64,000 bases of DNA from Oleispirillum sp963678075 (GCA_963678075.2 CAXXPK010000003.1:1067890-1131889); one strand, 5' to 3'. Positions 26,877 through 36,894 are shown, counted from the stretch's first letter. The notes: generated from the letters alone by a model not told the origin. Made by a program: numbers and translations.

Positions 26877-27128
26877 TTAGAGTTCCTCTTCGTCCTTCCC
26901 GGGTTCAAACAGTTGAATCGACTGAGAAGGCATCACCGTCGAAATCGCATGCTTGTAGACCAGCTGTGTGTGTCCGTCACGCCGCAGCAGCATGGAAAAA
27001 TTGTCGAACCAGGTCACGATCCCCTGAAGCTTGACGCCATTCACCAAAAACACCGTTACCGGCGCCTTATTCTTGCGAATGTGGTTGAGGAAAACATCCT
27101 GGACATTTTGGCTTCGTTCGGAAGACAT
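26877..27128 (-). CDS. hfq: RNA chaperone Hfq
   Basis: Hfq is a hexameric Sm-like protein that pairs small RNAs with mRNAs. The 83-residue protein is intact: N-terminal helix SQNVQDVFLNHIRKNK, Sm1 motif VFLVNGVKLQGIVTWFDNF and Sm2 motif LVYKHAISTVMP. The C-terminal tail is short and acidic, as in alphaproteobacteria. Position between trkA/HAD and hflX matches the conserved ntr cluster. Confidence 0.98.
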   Translation of the reverse strand: MSSERSQNVQDVFLNHIRKNKAPVTVFLVNGVKLQGIVTWFDNFSMLLRRDGHTQLVYKHAISTVMPSQSIQLFEPGKDEEEL

Positions 27129-27192
27129 TCTTTTTGGTCCCCTTGTTGTTCTTATCCGGAAACCGGAGGCCGATCCGATTCCGCTATTGGAC

Positions 27193-27900
27193 TTAAGTGC
27201 TGTTCACCGTTCTGTCTATCCGTCCCGCCAAAATCGGTAGCGCGCGACAATCGTCAATCGTCATATGGGGCGCGCGATCCTGGGGAAACGCATGGCTTTC
27301 CTCCCCCCGCACGAATACCGACGCACAACCGGCGGCATGGGCGGTTTCGACATCCACCGGACTGTCCCCAACAAACCAGATATCCGGGCCTGGGGCAAGA
27401 TCAACCCGCCCCAGAAAAGCCAAAACCGCATCCGGCGCCGGCTTGTCATGCGACAAATCTCCCGCCCCGAAGACCGAACGGAAATGATCGCCCCACCCCA
27501 GGTGTTCAATTTCCTTGCGCAAATACCCGCCGGTCTTGTTGCTGACCACCGCCATCGGCAGACCCTGGCCGTGAAACGCATCAAGAACCTCCGCCACGCC
27601 GGGCAACGGGGTCAGCATTGCCAAGTGGGACCGTTCCAGTTCGGCATAGAAAATTTCTCGCGCTTTTTGCCAGCGGTCACCGAACAACTCGGGGAAGCTG
27701 TCACGCAGCGAACGCGCGATGCGGCGGCGGGCTTCTTCCACCGACCAGGGGACATGCCCCATGGCCAACAGAGTCACGTTCATGGTGTGGATGATGTTCG
27801 GCCAGGTATCGACCAGGGTATTATCCCAGTCGAAAACGATGGCCCTGGGCGAAAGCAACGGCGTTTCCGGCCCCTGCCCACCCACGCCCGCGATCGTCAT
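27193..27900 (-). CDS. HAD-superfamily hydrolase, phosphoglycolate-phosphatase-like
   Basis: The 235-residue protein has the HAD motifs: VFDWDNTLVDTW (motif I; the second aspartate is replaced by asparagine, DxN), VVSNKTGG (motif II), KPAPDAVLAF (motif III lysine) and IWFVGDSPVDVETA (motif IV). An alpha-helical cap lies between motifs I and II. The ATG at 27900 (MTIAGVGG) is chosen although the frame is open upstream. Phosphoglycolate, nucleotide or pyrophosphate substrates are possible. In related genomes a D-amino-acid aminotransferase gene often sits at this place between trkA and hfq. Confidence 0.85.
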   Translation of the reverse strand: MTIAGVGGQGPETPLLSPRAIVFDWDNTLVDTWPNIIHTMNVTLLAMGHVPWSVEEARRRIARSLRDSFPELFGDRWQKAREIFYAELERSHLAMLTPLPGVAEVLDAFHGQGLPMAVVSNKTGGYLRKEIEHLGWGDHFRSVFGAGDLSHDKPAPDAVLAFLGRVDLAPGPDIWFVGDSPVDVETAHAAGCASVFVRGEESHAFPQDRAPHMTIDDCRALPILAGRIDRTVNST

Positions 27901-27980
27901 GGTCCGTACTTTTCCCGGATGTTGGTCGGAATCTTGGGCGACATGAACCCTCCGCCGTGAAAGTGACACAGGATTTTCCG

Positions 27981-29357
27981 TTAAATATAAGTCAGACGGA
28001 CGGCGAACAGCTTTTCCACCTTTCGGATCGAGTTCGCATCAGCGAACAGCACGACGCGATCTCCGGCCTGCACCGTGGTGTTGCCGCGCGGGATGATCAC
28101 CCGGCCCTCGCGGACGATCGCCCCCAGCAACACGCCATGCGGCAAGCTGGCGCTGCGGATCGATTTTCCGACAAGCTCCGAGGTTTCCAACGCATCGGCC
28201 TCGATCAATTCGCCAAAGCCCTCATGCAGGGCATGCACCGAGTGGATACGGCCGCGCCGGACGTGCTGCAAAATTGTCGAAACCGTGATGTCGCGGGGAT
28301 TGATCGAGGTGTCGATCCCTAAATGACTGACCAAACGTCCGTAGTCCGGTTTGTTGGTCAGGGTAATCGCCCTTCGCACACCGTGCCGCTTGGCCAATAG
28401 CGAGGCAAGGATATTGGTCTCGTCGCTGTCGGTGATGGCCACCACGGTATCGGTGGTCTTGATCCCCGCCTCATCCAGGATATCGGCGTCCAGGGCATCG
28501 CCATGGATCACCACGGTACTGGACAGCGTCTTCGCAGCGTATTCGGCCCGCTCCTCGTCCTGTTCGATCAGCTTGCAGTTAAAGCTGAGCGAATGTTTTT
28601 CAAGGCTCTGCGCCAGGGCAAGGCCAATATTCCCGCCGCCGAAAATAACAACGCGGCAGGACAACTGATCTTCGTGTCCGAATACCGCCAGCGCACGCTG
28701 CGTCTTCGCGGTCTCGGTGATGAAATAGACATCGTCGCCCGGTTGCATGATGTCGTCGCCGGTCGGCACCCAGGCTTTGTCATCGCGGATGATTCCCAGA
28801 ATGACGATGGTCAATTCGGGGAACAACTGCGACAGTTGCCGCAATGGCGTGTTGAGGATTGGGCAATTTTGCGAGGCGCGGGCGCCGATCAACCTCACCT
28901 TGTCGTCACACAGGGGAATGACGTCCAAAGCCCCCGGCACTTCCAACAACCGTGTCACCGACTGCGCGACCTCGTACTCCGGCAAAATGATGACGTCGAT
29001 CGGCACGTTTTCGCGACTGTAGAGGTCGGCCCAGATTGGCGCCAAATAGCTTTGCGAGCGCACCCGCGCGATCTTGGTCGGGACCTTGAACAGCGAATGC
29101 GCCACCTGGCAGGCGACCATGTTGACTTCATCTGTGGGGGTTACCGCGATCATCATGTCGGCGGTATTCGCACCGGCCTGTTCCAAGGTCTGCGGATGCG
29201 CGGCATGGCCAACCACCGCTTGAACGTCCAACTGGTCCTGAATCTTGCGGATGAGGTCGGGGCGCTGATCGATCACCGTGATGTCGGCATCTTCGGCGGC
29301 CAGATACCGCGCAATGTTGAAGCCAACCTGTCTGGCGCCGCAAATCAGAACGCGCAT
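27981..29357 (-). CDS. trkA: Trk system potassium uptake protein TrkA
   Basis: TrkA is the cytoplasmic NAD(H)-binding regulator of the TrkH/TrkG potassium channel. The 458-residue protein has two RCK units. The first starts MRVLICGARQVGFNIARYLA with a Rossmann GxRxxG loop; the second begins VVIFGGGNIGLALAQSLE near residue 230. Each is followed by a TrkA-C domain. The start at 29357 is set by an AAAGGAT ribosome site and the Rossmann strand. It lies 19 bases after ntrX; ntrX-trkA linkage is typical of Rhodospirillales and rhizobia. No trkH gene is in the window. Confidence 0.95.
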   Translation of the reverse strand: MRVLICGARQVGFNIARYLAAEDADITVIDQRPDLIRKIQDQLDVQAVVGHAAHPQTLEQAGANTADMMIAVTPTDEVNMVACQVAHSLFKVPTKIARVRSQSYLAPIWADLYSRENVPIDVIILPEYEVAQSVTRLLEVPGALDVIPLCDDKVRLIGARASQNCPILNTPLRQLSQLFPELTIVILGIIRDDKAWVPTGDDIMQPGDDVYFITETAKTQRALAVFGHEDQLSCRVVIFGGGNIGLALAQSLEKHSLSFNCKLIEQDEERAEYAAKTLSSTVVIHGDALDADILDEAGIKTTDTVVAITDSDETNILASLLAKRHGVRRAITLTNKPDYGRLVSHLGIDTSINPRDITVSTILQHVRRGRIHSVHALHEGFGELIEADALETSELVGKSIRSASLPHGVLLGAIVREGRVIIPRGNTTVQAGDRVVLFADANSIRKVEKLFAVRLTYI

Positions 29358-29376
29358 GACGGAATATCCTTTTGTT

Positions 29377-30771
29377 TTAACGACAATGGTCGTCGGCAAA
29401 GATGCCGAGCGACTTCAACTTACGGTGCAGCGCGGAGCGCTCCATGCCGACGAAGCCCGCAGTTTTCGAGATGTTTCCGCCAAAGCGGGACAACTGGCTG
29501 CTCAAGTAGTCACGCTCGAACAGTTCGCGCGCCTCGCGCAGGGGAAGCCCCATGATTTCGGTGGAATATTGGCTGTGCAGGGAAACCGGCGCGGTCGCGC
29601 CGATTTCCGGCGGCAACATATCGGCGGTGATCAAGACCTTGGGGTCTGGAGGCGCCATGATCGTTGCCCAGTCCATGGCATTGCGCAATTGCCGTACATT
29701 GCCCGGCCAATCATGGGCACGCAGCGCGGCCAGCGCATCCTCGCCCAGCGCACGCGGAGTGGTTCCGCTGGCGGCTGCGGCATTGCGCAGAAAAACCGTG
29801 GCCAAGTCGGCAATGTCCTCGCGCCGGTCGCGCAGCGCCAACACCGTCAACGGAACCACGGCCAGGCGATAATACAAATCCTCGCGGAAGTGACCATCGG
29901 CGATCGCCCGCGTCAAATCCTTGTTGGTGGTAGAAATGACCCGTACATCGACCTTAACCCGACCGTGTCCCCCCAGCCGTTCGAAAGTCTGATCCTGCAA
30001 CACGCGCACGATTTTTCCCTGGGTCTCGATCGGCATGTCGGCGACCTCGTCCAGCAGCAGGGTGCCACCGTGGGCGCGCTCGAAAACCCCGGGATGGCCA
30101 GGGGCATCGGGGCCGGCGAAGCCCGGCTCCATCCCGAAAAGCTCCCGCTCCATGCAGTCGGGGTGCATCGCCGCGCAATTGACGACCACAAAGGGGCCAT
30201 CGGCGCGTTTCGATTGCAGGTGAATATTGCGAGCCGCGACCTCTTTCCCCGATCCCGCCGGACCCGTGATCAGTATCCGCGATCCGGTCGGTCCCACCCG
30301 TTCGATGATCTGACGAATCTGCTGCGCCGCCGCCGAGGTTCCGATCAGATCGGTGTCGGTTCCAGCCAGAGCCCGTAAGCTGCGGTTTTCCAGCCGCAAC
30401 GAAGTGGCCTCCAGGGCACGTTCCACCACCAGCAACAGGCGTTGCATCTTGAAGGGTTTCTCGATGAAGTCATAGGCCCCTTCCTTCAAGGCCGCGACTG
30501 CGGTTTCGATGGTGCCGTGGCCGGAAATCATCACCACCGGAAGATCGGAATCGCGGCGGCGGATTTCCCGCAACACGCCCAAGCCGTCCATCCGGCTGCC
30601 TTCCAGCCAGACGTCCAGAATCACCAGATGCGGACGGCGTTCCTTTATCGCGGCCAGGGCGGAGTCGGCATCGAAGGCTTCGCGTGGGGTATAGCCTTCG
30701 TCTTCCAGAATGCCGGAAACCAGCATCCGGATATCGGCTTCGTCATCGACTATCAGGATATCCATGGACAT
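29377..30771 (-). CDS. ntrX: Response regulator NtrX
   Basis: NtrX is the partner of the membrane kinase NtrY in nitrogen, redox and envelope control. The 464-residue protein has a receiver domain (ILIVDDEADIR, phospho-aspartate in VILDVWLEG), an AAA+ domain with Walker A GPAGSGKEVAARN and Walker B GGTLLLDEVADMP, and a C-terminal Fis-type helix-turn-helix ending GMERSALHRKLKSLGIF. The sigma-54-contacting GAFTGA loop is absent; ELFGMEPGFAGPDAPGH stands in its place. This is known of alphaproteobacterial NtrX and implies sigma-54-independent action. ATG at 30771 follows a GAAGAG site. Confidence 0.94.
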   Translation of the reverse strand: MSMDILIVDDEADIRMLVSGILEDEGYTPREAFDADSALAAIKERRPHLVILDVWLEGSRMDGLGVLREIRRRDSDLPVVMISGHGTIETAVAALKEGAYDFIEKPFKMQRLLLVVERALEATSLRLENRSLRALAGTDTDLIGTSAAAQQIRQIIERVGPTGSRILITGPAGSGKEVAARNIHLQSKRADGPFVVVNCAAMHPDCMERELFGMEPGFAGPDAPGHPGVFERAHGGTLLLDEVADMPIETQGKIVRVLQDQTFERLGGHGRVKVDVRVISTTNKDLTRAIADGHFREDLYYRLAVVPLTVLALRDRREDIADLATVFLRNAAAASGTTPRALGEDALAALRAHDWPGNVRQLRNAMDWATIMAPPDPKVLITADMLPPEIGATAPVSLHSQYSTEIMGLPLREARELFERDYLSSQLSRFGGNISKTAGFVGMERSALHRKLKSLGIFADDHCR

Positions 30772-30803
30772 CGGAAACTCTTCATGCACGCGCGGGATCG
30801 AGT

Positions 30804-33110
30804 TTAAACGCTTTCAGCGGACGGAAACGTACCTGCAACGTCTTCCGGCAGGGGAAGCTCCAGGATGATCTGCGCGCCCTGAGTGGGCTGCAAGACGCCC
30901 GGCGTGTCAAGACCGGTTTCATCGGTTTCCCCAGCTTCCGAGGGGGCGTTGTCCATCATCGACAGACGCCCCCGGTGATCTTCTATTATCTTCTTGACGA
31001 TGGCCAGCCCCAGGCCGGTTCCCTTCGCCCGTGTCGTGACGTAAGGATCGGTCAACCGCTCACGCCCGTTCTCCGGCAAGCCAAGCCCGTTATCGCGGAA
31101 CACGATGCGAACCCAATCACCCTCCGGCGTTACCGTGATCCGTACCTTTCCCGGAAAATTTGGTGAAACTTTTACACGTTCTTCAATGGACTCTATAGCA
31201 TTCTTAAGAATATTCGTGAACGCCTGGGAAATCAGGCCGCGATCGCAATCGACACGAACCGGGACGGACGGAAGCACGGTTTCGATCGCGATCCGCGGAT
31301 AGGCGGTGCGCTGCAATACCATCGCTTGTTGCACCAACAGCCCCAGGTTCTCGCACGCGAATTCCGGCGTCGGCATCCGCGCGAACGAAGAAAACTCGTC
31401 CACAAGCCGACGAATATCGCCGACCTGACGGATGATGGTATCGGTACAGGCCCGGAAAGTTTTGGCGCCATCGACGATCTGCGGTTCGTATTTATGTTTC
31501 AATCGCTCCGCCGACAACTGAATCGGCGTCAGGGGATTCTTGATTTCGTGGGCGATGCGCCGTGCCACATCCGACCATGCCGCCGCCCGTTGCGCCGACT
31601 GCAATTCGGTGACGTCGTCGAAGGTCAGCACATAGCCGATGACATCAAGCCCGGCATATTCGGCGCTGACCCGCAACAGAAGCACGCACTCCCGGCCTCC
31701 ACGACGGATGGTCACCGGTTTTTGCACCGAACGACCGGTAGCGTGCCGCATCTCGGTAAAGGCGGAATCGAGATCGGGGGCCAATTCGCTTAAGGCGAGA
31801 CCGACCGCCTTTCCCGCGTCAAACCCCAGCAATTTGGCCGACGACGGATTGACCGCCTGAATGCGGCCAAGAGCATCCAGGCCCAGAACTCCGGCGGAAA
31901 CGCCGGTCAGCACCGCCTCGGTGAAGCGCCGCCGCTGATCAAGCTGCTGATTGGCGCCCAAAAGGCTTTCCCGCTGTTCCGCCAGTTGCCGCATCATCCG
32001 GTTAAATGCACGCGACAATACGCTGACTTCGTCGGCATGGGCGGATTCCCGCACCTTGGCGGAGAGATCCCCCTCTCCGGCTTTTTCCGCCGCGCCGATC
32101 AGTTCGCTGATCGGCTGCACCAACTGGTTGGACAGGGTCAATCCCAGCCACATCGCCGCCAGCAACAGCAGCAACGAAACCAGGATATAGACCAGGGTAA
32201 AGGTCAGTTCGAAATCCCAGCGTTCGATTTCCAGGGCCTGGTAGGCCTGTACGGCATCCTGCGCCTGGTCGATATGGCCAATCACGTTGGCATCGACAAA
32301 GCGCCCGATGTACAGGAACGTCTCGCCCGAGGACGGCACATCCAGGCGCAACAGGGCGCGCACCCGATCGTCGTTGCCACTGGTCAGCAAGGCCACTTCG
32401 CCGCGGCGGGCCTTTTCGACCGCCCACATCGGCACGTCCTCGGACCGCAGGGAAAAAGTAAAACCGGCCCGCGCCAGAACATCGCCGTTCTGGTTGAAGA
32501 TGACCGCCTCGCTCAACCCGCGCTGCAGGGTTTGTTGCCGCAGGAAGCTGTTCATCCGGGACTCGGAGACGAACAGGACGTCCCAGGTTCGCGTCACCTC
32601 CTGACCGAGGGAAAGGACATCCGCTGCCACCACCTGCTGGTGTTCCTTCAGATAGGCTTCCGCGACCACCAGGGATTCATGGACGGCGGTGCGCACCTTG
32701 TCGCTGAACCAGCCCTGCAATCCGTTGTGGAAGAAAATCGCCGAAAAGGTCCCGACCAGAACCGTCGGCACCACCGACAACAGGGCGAAGGTCAGCACCA
32801 GACGACTTTGCAGGCGCGATCCGGCGGTGCCGCTGCGCCGTTCCATGTAAATTCTGAGAAAGCGCCGCCCGACCACGATGCTGAGGGCAAGCAGAAAGGC
32901 CATGTCCGCGTAAAGAAACAGGAAGGCCATGTCCGGCGACGGCCGGAGCGGTCCGGTATCGAGCAGCGCCGCCATCGTCAGCATGCCGGAGATCAGCGCG
33001 CCGATCGCCAACGCCACCGCCAGCAACCGGGTCAGGCGGACGCGCCGCGCCCACAGGCCGATCTGCATACCGAAACGACGCAGGGATGTTCTCGGCGTTG
33101 CCGTAATCAT
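30804..33110 (-). CDS. ntrY: Sensor histidine kinase NtrY
   Basis: NtrY is the membrane kinase for NtrX. The 768-residue protein has about four transmembrane segments. Three lie in the first 145 residues, and one near 300-325 follows a periplasmic sensor loop. A HAMP domain (LSNQLVQPISELIGAAEKAGEGDLSAK region), a PAS domain with LGLDALGRIQAVN, the H-box WSDVARRIAHEIKNPLTPIQ, and an ATPase domain with NILKNAIESIEE, DNGLGLP and GTGLGLAIVKKI follow. It precedes ntrX by 32 bases and follows ntrC by 39. Confidence 0.95.
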   Translation of the reverse strand: MITATPRTSLRRFGMQIGLWARRVRLTRLLAVALAIGALISGMLTMAALLDTGPLRPSPDMAFLFLYADMAFLLALSIVVGRRFLRIYMERRSGTAGSRLQSRLVLTFALLSVVPTVLVGTFSAIFFHNGLQGWFSDKVRTAVHESLVVAEAYLKEHQQVVAADVLSLGQEVTRTWDVLFVSESRMNSFLRQQTLQRGLSEAVIFNQNGDVLARAGFTFSLRSEDVPMWAVEKARRGEVALLTSGNDDRVRALLRLDVPSSGETFLYIGRFVDANVIGHIDQAQDAVQAYQALEIERWDFELTFTLVYILVSLLLLLAAMWLGLTLSNQLVQPISELIGAAEKAGEGDLSAKVRESAHADEVSVLSRAFNRMMRQLAEQRESLLGANQQLDQRRRFTEAVLTGVSAGVLGLDALGRIQAVNPSSAKLLGFDAGKAVGLALSELAPDLDSAFTEMRHATGRSVQKPVTIRRGGRECVLLLRVSAEYAGLDVIGYVLTFDDVTELQSAQRAAAWSDVARRIAHEIKNPLTPIQLSAERLKHKYEPQIVDGAKTFRACTDTIIRQVGDIRRLVDEFSSFARMPTPEFACENLGLLVQQAMVLQRTAYPRIAIETVLPSVPVRVDCDRGLISQAFTNILKNAIESIEERVKVSPNFPGKVRITVTPEGDWVRIVFRDNGLGLPENGRERLTDPYVTTRAKGTGLGLAIVKKIIEDHRGRLSMMDNAPSEAGETDETGLDTPGVLQPTQGAQIILELPLPEDVAGTFPSAESV

Positions 33111-33149
33111 TCTCCACCGTTTGTGAGGTCAGCCCCCGTCGCGGGGCGA

Positions 33150-34595
33150 TCACTTTACGCCGCGGATGACGTGAATGTCCAATTCCCGGATCTTCTTGCG
33201 CAGAGTATTGCGGTTCAGCCCCAGAACGTGCGCCGCCTTGATCTGGTTGCCGCGCGTCGCATCCAGGCACAAGAAAATCAGGGGGCGTTCCACCTCGCGC
33301 AGAATACGATCATGCAGGCCGGGCGCAGGCAAACCATCGGCATGCGCCAGAAAATAATCCCGCAAATGGCGCTCGACCATGCCGCTCAAGCCCTCGTTCT
33401 CCGGGGCCGGGCCGCCCACTATCGGCGCCATCGAGGATGCCAGTTCCGCCTCGATCGCATCGACACCGATCACCTCTTGCGAATAGAGCGCCGCCAAACG
33501 ACGGATCAGGTTTTCCAATTCGCGCACGTTGCCCAGCCAGCGATGCTGCTTCAGCCGCTCGATCGCCGAGGTGTCCAAGGTCTTCGGCGGCAGGCCTTCC
33601 TGTGCGACGACGTTAAGGAAATGGTTGACCAGTTCCGCAATGTCCTCGGCCCGTTCGCGCAGGGGCGGCAGACGGATCGGCACGACATTCAGACGGTAAT
33701 ACAGATCCTCGCGGAACAGACCCTGGCGGATCTGCACGGAGAGATCGCGGTGCGTCGCCGCAATGATACGAACGTTGGCACGGATCGACGTCCGCCCGCC
33801 GTCCGTGGTGTATTCGCCCTCCTGCAGAACCCGCAACAAACGGGTCTGCGCCTCCGGCGGCATGTCGCCGATTTCATCAAGGAACAGGGTGCCGCCTTCC
33901 GCCTGCTCGAAGTGCCCGGCGGAACGGGACGTCGCGCCGGTGAAGGCCCCCTTCTCGTGACCGAACAGTTCGCTTTCGATCAGTTCGCGCGGGATCGCCG
34001 CCATGTTGATGGCAACGAAGGGACCGTTGCGACGCTTGCCATACTCGTGCAGGGCGCGCGCCACCAGTTCCTTGCCGGTTCCGGACTCGCCATTGATCAT
34101 CACCGTCAGATCGGTGTTCATCAACCGCACCAGAGTGCGATAAATCTCCTGCATCGCCGGCGACCGCCCGATCAGCGGCAGGCGGTCATAATCGCCATCA
34201 TCGACCGGGCCCCTTTCTCCGCCGCTTTTGGGCATCGCCAGGGCGCGTTGCACGACACAGACCAGTTCCTTGATGTCGAAGGGCTTTGGCAGGTATTCGA
34301 AGGCGCCGCGCTCGGTCGCCTTGACCGCCGTTAACAGGGTGTTTTGCGCACTCATGACGATGATGCGCAGTTCCGGCCGCAGTTTCTTGATGCGCGGAAT
34401 CAGGTCCAGCCCGTTCTCATCGGGCATGACCACATCGGTGATCACCAGATCGCCGTCCCCGTCTTGAACCCAGCGCCACAGAGTGGCGGCATTGCCGGTC
34501 GATCGGACCTCGTAACCCGCGCGCGCCAGCGCCTGCGACAGAACAGTCCGGATGCTTCTGTCGTCATCGGCAACGAGAATGGTCGAAGGAGTCAT
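33150..34595 (-). CDS. ntrC: Nitrogen regulation response regulator NtrC
   Basis: NtrC is the sigma-54 activator of nitrogen-limitation genes. The 481-residue protein has a receiver domain (ILVADDDRSIR, phospho-aspartate in DLVITDVVMPDENGLD) and an AAA+ domain with Walker A GESGTGKELVARAL, the sigma-54 loop GHEKGAFTGA, and GGTLFLDEIGDMP. The C-terminal Fis-like helix-turn-helix is NQIKAAHVLGLNRNTLRKK. All motifs are intact, in contrast with NtrX nearby. It lies 31 bases after ntrB. Confidence 0.96.
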   Translation of the reverse strand: MTPSTILVADDDRSIRTVLSQALARAGYEVRSTGNAATLWRWVQDGDGDLVITDVVMPDENGLDLIPRIKKLRPELRIIVMSAQNTLLTAVKATERGAFEYLPKPFDIKELVCVVQRALAMPKSGGERGPVDDGDYDRLPLIGRSPAMQEIYRTLVRLMNTDLTVMINGESGTGKELVARALHEYGKRRNGPFVAINMAAIPRELIESELFGHEKGAFTGATSRSAGHFEQAEGGTLFLDEIGDMPPEAQTRLLRVLQEGEYTTDGGRTSIRANVRIIAATHRDLSVQIRQGLFREDLYYRLNVVPIRLPPLRERAEDIAELVNHFLNVVAQEGLPPKTLDTSAIERLKQHRWLGNVRELENLIRRLAALYSQEVIGVDAIEAELASSMAPIVGGPAPENEGLSGMVERHLRDYFLAHADGLPAPGLHDRILREVERPLIFLCLDATRGNQIKAAHVLGLNRNTLRKKIRELDIHVIRGVK

Positions 34596-34626
34596 GGGAA
34601 ACGTCTTTCTTTCTTTGCTCTGAGCA

Positions 34627-35751
34627 TCAGACGACGGGCAGCATCACCCGAAAGATCGTCTTCTTCGGCTGACAATCGAACTCGATGATGCCGCCGTGAT
34701 CATCGACGATTTTCGCGACCAGGGACAACCCCAACCCGCTTCCGCTGGGCTTGGTTGTGACAAAGGGATCGAACAGATTCTGCTGCAATTCCTTGGGGAT
34801 GCCGGATCCATTATCCTGAATCTGCACGACCAGGGGAAGGTGCTGACGATTGGCGGCGCCACCGGGAACCGCCAAACGGATGTCGTGCTGATAGTTTGTG
34901 CTCAAGACGATTTCCTTACCGTCCTGCGGACAGGCTTCGGCGGCATTCTTGATCAAGTTCAGGAATACCTGGATCAGTTGGTCACGATCGCCCAGAACCG
35001 GCGGCAGCGAAGGGTCGTACATCTCGATGATGCGGACGCCCTTGGCAAAGCCGTTCTCGGCGACGCGACGCACATGCTCCAGAACCTGGTGAATATTGAC
35101 CGGCTGGCGCAACAGCTGCGGCTTGTCGGAGAACGCCTCCATGCGATCAACCAGGGCGACAATGCGGTCGGCCTCGTCACAGATCAGGCGGGTCAGAATA
35201 CGGTCTTCCTCCCCCGCGTTCTGTTCCAACAATTGCGCCGCGCCACGAATGCCCGATAGCGGGTTCTTGACCTCGTGCGCCAACAGATGCGCCATCGCGG
35301 TGACCGAGCGCGCGACGTTGCGGTGGGACAATTGCTGGCCGATCTTTTTCGCGATCGAGTGCTCGTGCATGGACAGCACCACCCACCGCGCATCGTCGAA
35401 CACCGGCGCCACCTGCACCGTCATGTTGCGGGGGCCGGTGCGCGGCGTATCCAATTCGACACCGTGTTCGGAATAGCGGCAGTGGTCCTGGCGACACTGG
35501 TCGATCAGGCCATAGGCTGGACTGTCCTGCGGCACGAAATCGCCCAACGGCTCGCCGAGCATGTGCGAACCGCCGGTTTCGAACAGCGACTCACCGGCGG
35601 CATTGACGTAAACGATGCGGTTGTAGCTATCCACCGCGACCACTGCCTCGGGCAGCGCGTAAAGGAGACTCAGCGTCTCCTCCACGGACAGCGCGTCGGT
35701 CTTCCGGGGCTTTCCAGATTTCGCGACATGGGACTTCCCGAACATCGACAT
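34627..35751 (-). CDS. ntrB: Nitrogen regulation sensor kinase NtrB
   Basis: NtrB is the soluble kinase/phosphatase of NtrC, controlled by PII proteins. The 374-residue protein has an N-terminal PAS domain (YALPEAVVAVDSYNRIVYVN), the H-box MAHLLAHEVKNPLSGIRGAA near residue 155, and an ATPase domain with NLIKNAAEACPQ, DNGSGIP and GSGLGLSLVAKI. It has no membrane segment. The start shares TGATG with the dusB stop, so the two are translationally coupled, the classical nifR3-ntrB-ntrC arrangement. Confidence 0.96.
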   Translation of the reverse strand: MSMFGKSHVAKSGKPRKTDALSVEETLSLLYALPEAVVAVDSYNRIVYVNAAGESLFETGGSHMLGEPLGDFVPQDSPAYGLIDQCRQDHCRYSEHGVELDTPRTGPRNMTVQVAPVFDDARWVVLSMHEHSIAKKIGQQLSHRNVARSVTAMAHLLAHEVKNPLSGIRGAAQLLEQNAGEEDRILTRLICDEADRIVALVDRMEAFSDKPQLLRQPVNIHQVLEHVRRVAENGFAKGVRIIEMYDPSLPPVLGDRDQLIQVFLNLIKNAAEACPQDGKEIVLSTNYQHDIRLAVPGGAANRQHLPLVVQIQDNGSGIPKELQQNLFDPFVTTKPSGSGLGLSLVAKIVDDHGGIIEFDCQPKKTIFRVMLPVV

Positions 35752-36743
35752 CAGGCGGCTAGACTCCTTGGATCGCGGGCATTCACCCGGAAAAGTTCGG
35801 CGATCAACGCCTTGGTCTCGGCAACGGTTTCAGCCGCGAATACCTTGCCGCGAAAGACCCCGGCCCCATCCAGGCCGCGGATCGCCCAGGCGATGTGCTT
35901 GCGGGCGGCCTTCAATCCGGCATCCGTTCCATATTCCAACAGCATCAGGTCGAGATGCTCACCCAATATTTCTTCCTGTTCGACCAGTCCGGGGGGCGAT
36001 GGCATAACCCCATCCCGCAATCCCGCAGCAATCCGGCCAACCAGCCAGGGACGGCCACACGCGGCCCGTCCGACCATCACGCCCGCTGCGCCGGATTCCG
36101 CCAGGGCGCACCGCGCCGTGATGTCATCGACGATATCGCCGTTAACGAGCACCGGCACCGATACCGCCTCGACCACCGCGCGCACCGCACGCCAATCGGC
36201 GGCCCCCGCATAAAGCTGTTGCCGCGTCCGCCCGTGCACCGTCACCAGACGGGCCCCCGCCGCCTCCGCCAGGGAGGCCAGACGCGGCGCGTTGATCGTC
36301 GCGGCATCCCACCCCAGCCGCATTTTCACCGTCACCGGCAGATCCACGGCACGGACTACGGCTTCGACGATGCGGGCGGCCTTGGCCTCGTCCCGCATCA
36401 ACACGGCGCCACCGCCGGTCTTCGCGATCTTTTTCGCCGGACATCCCATATTGAGATCGATCGCCGCCGCGCCGGCTCCTTCGGCGATGCGCGCCGCCTC
36501 GGCCAGTATCGCGGAGTCGCCACCAACAATTTGCACGACCAGGGGAAATTCCCCGGCGAAGTCCAAGCTCCGCCGCATGCGCCCCCCCGCATGCCGCAGC
36601 AGACTGCTCGCGAACATTTCCGAGGCCAGCAACGGCGCGCCGAAGCGCCGCGCCAAACGCCGAAACGGCGCATCGCTAACCCCGGACATCGGGGCCAGCA
36701 TCACTGGCGGAGCGCAGGTGATGGTGCCTATGGTAAAAGACAT
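35751..36743 (-). CDS. dusB: tRNA-dihydrouridine synthase DusB (NifR3 family)
   Basis: Dus enzymes use FMN and NADPH to reduce uridine in tRNA. The 330-residue protein has LAPMSGVSDAPFRRLARRFG at the start, the DLNMGCPAKKIAKTGGGAVL box with the catalytic cysteine near residue 100, VTVHGRTRQQLYAG and LVNGDIVDD. It is the first gene of the long minus-strand operon running through ntrBC, ntrYX, trkA, hfq and hflX. Confidence 0.95.
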   Translation of the reverse strand: MSFTIGTITCAPPVMLAPMSGVSDAPFRRLARRFGAPLLASEMFASSLLRHAGGRMRRSLDFAGEFPLVVQIVGGDSAILAEAARIAEGAGAAAIDLNMGCPAKKIAKTGGGAVLMRDEAKAARIVEAVVRAVDLPVTVKMRLGWDAATINAPRLASLAEAAGARLVTVHGRTRQQLYAGAADWRAVRAVVEAVSVPVLVNGDIVDDITARCALAESGAAGVMVGRAACGRPWLVGRIAAGLRDGVMPSPPGLVEQEEILGEHLDLMLLEYGTDAGLKAARKHIAWAIRGLDGAGVFRGKVFAAETVAETKALIAELFRVNARDPRSLAA

Positions 36744-36894
36744 GGCTCTCTATACCGAATTTCTGCCGTATTCCACCCAAACCATGCCTTATATTCAAGC
36801 AAATTCCGCGTTCCAGTGACCATTTTTTAGCCATGCCTGGACGGTAATCAAAACACTCCGATCGAATTGCCTATCGCGCATGCACCAACGGCCG

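Noticed and set aside
31986..34334. A 782-codon open frame opposite ntrY and ntrC
   Set aside because: Runs across two real genes on the other strand, including their gap; composition is typical of antisense GC-rich frames.
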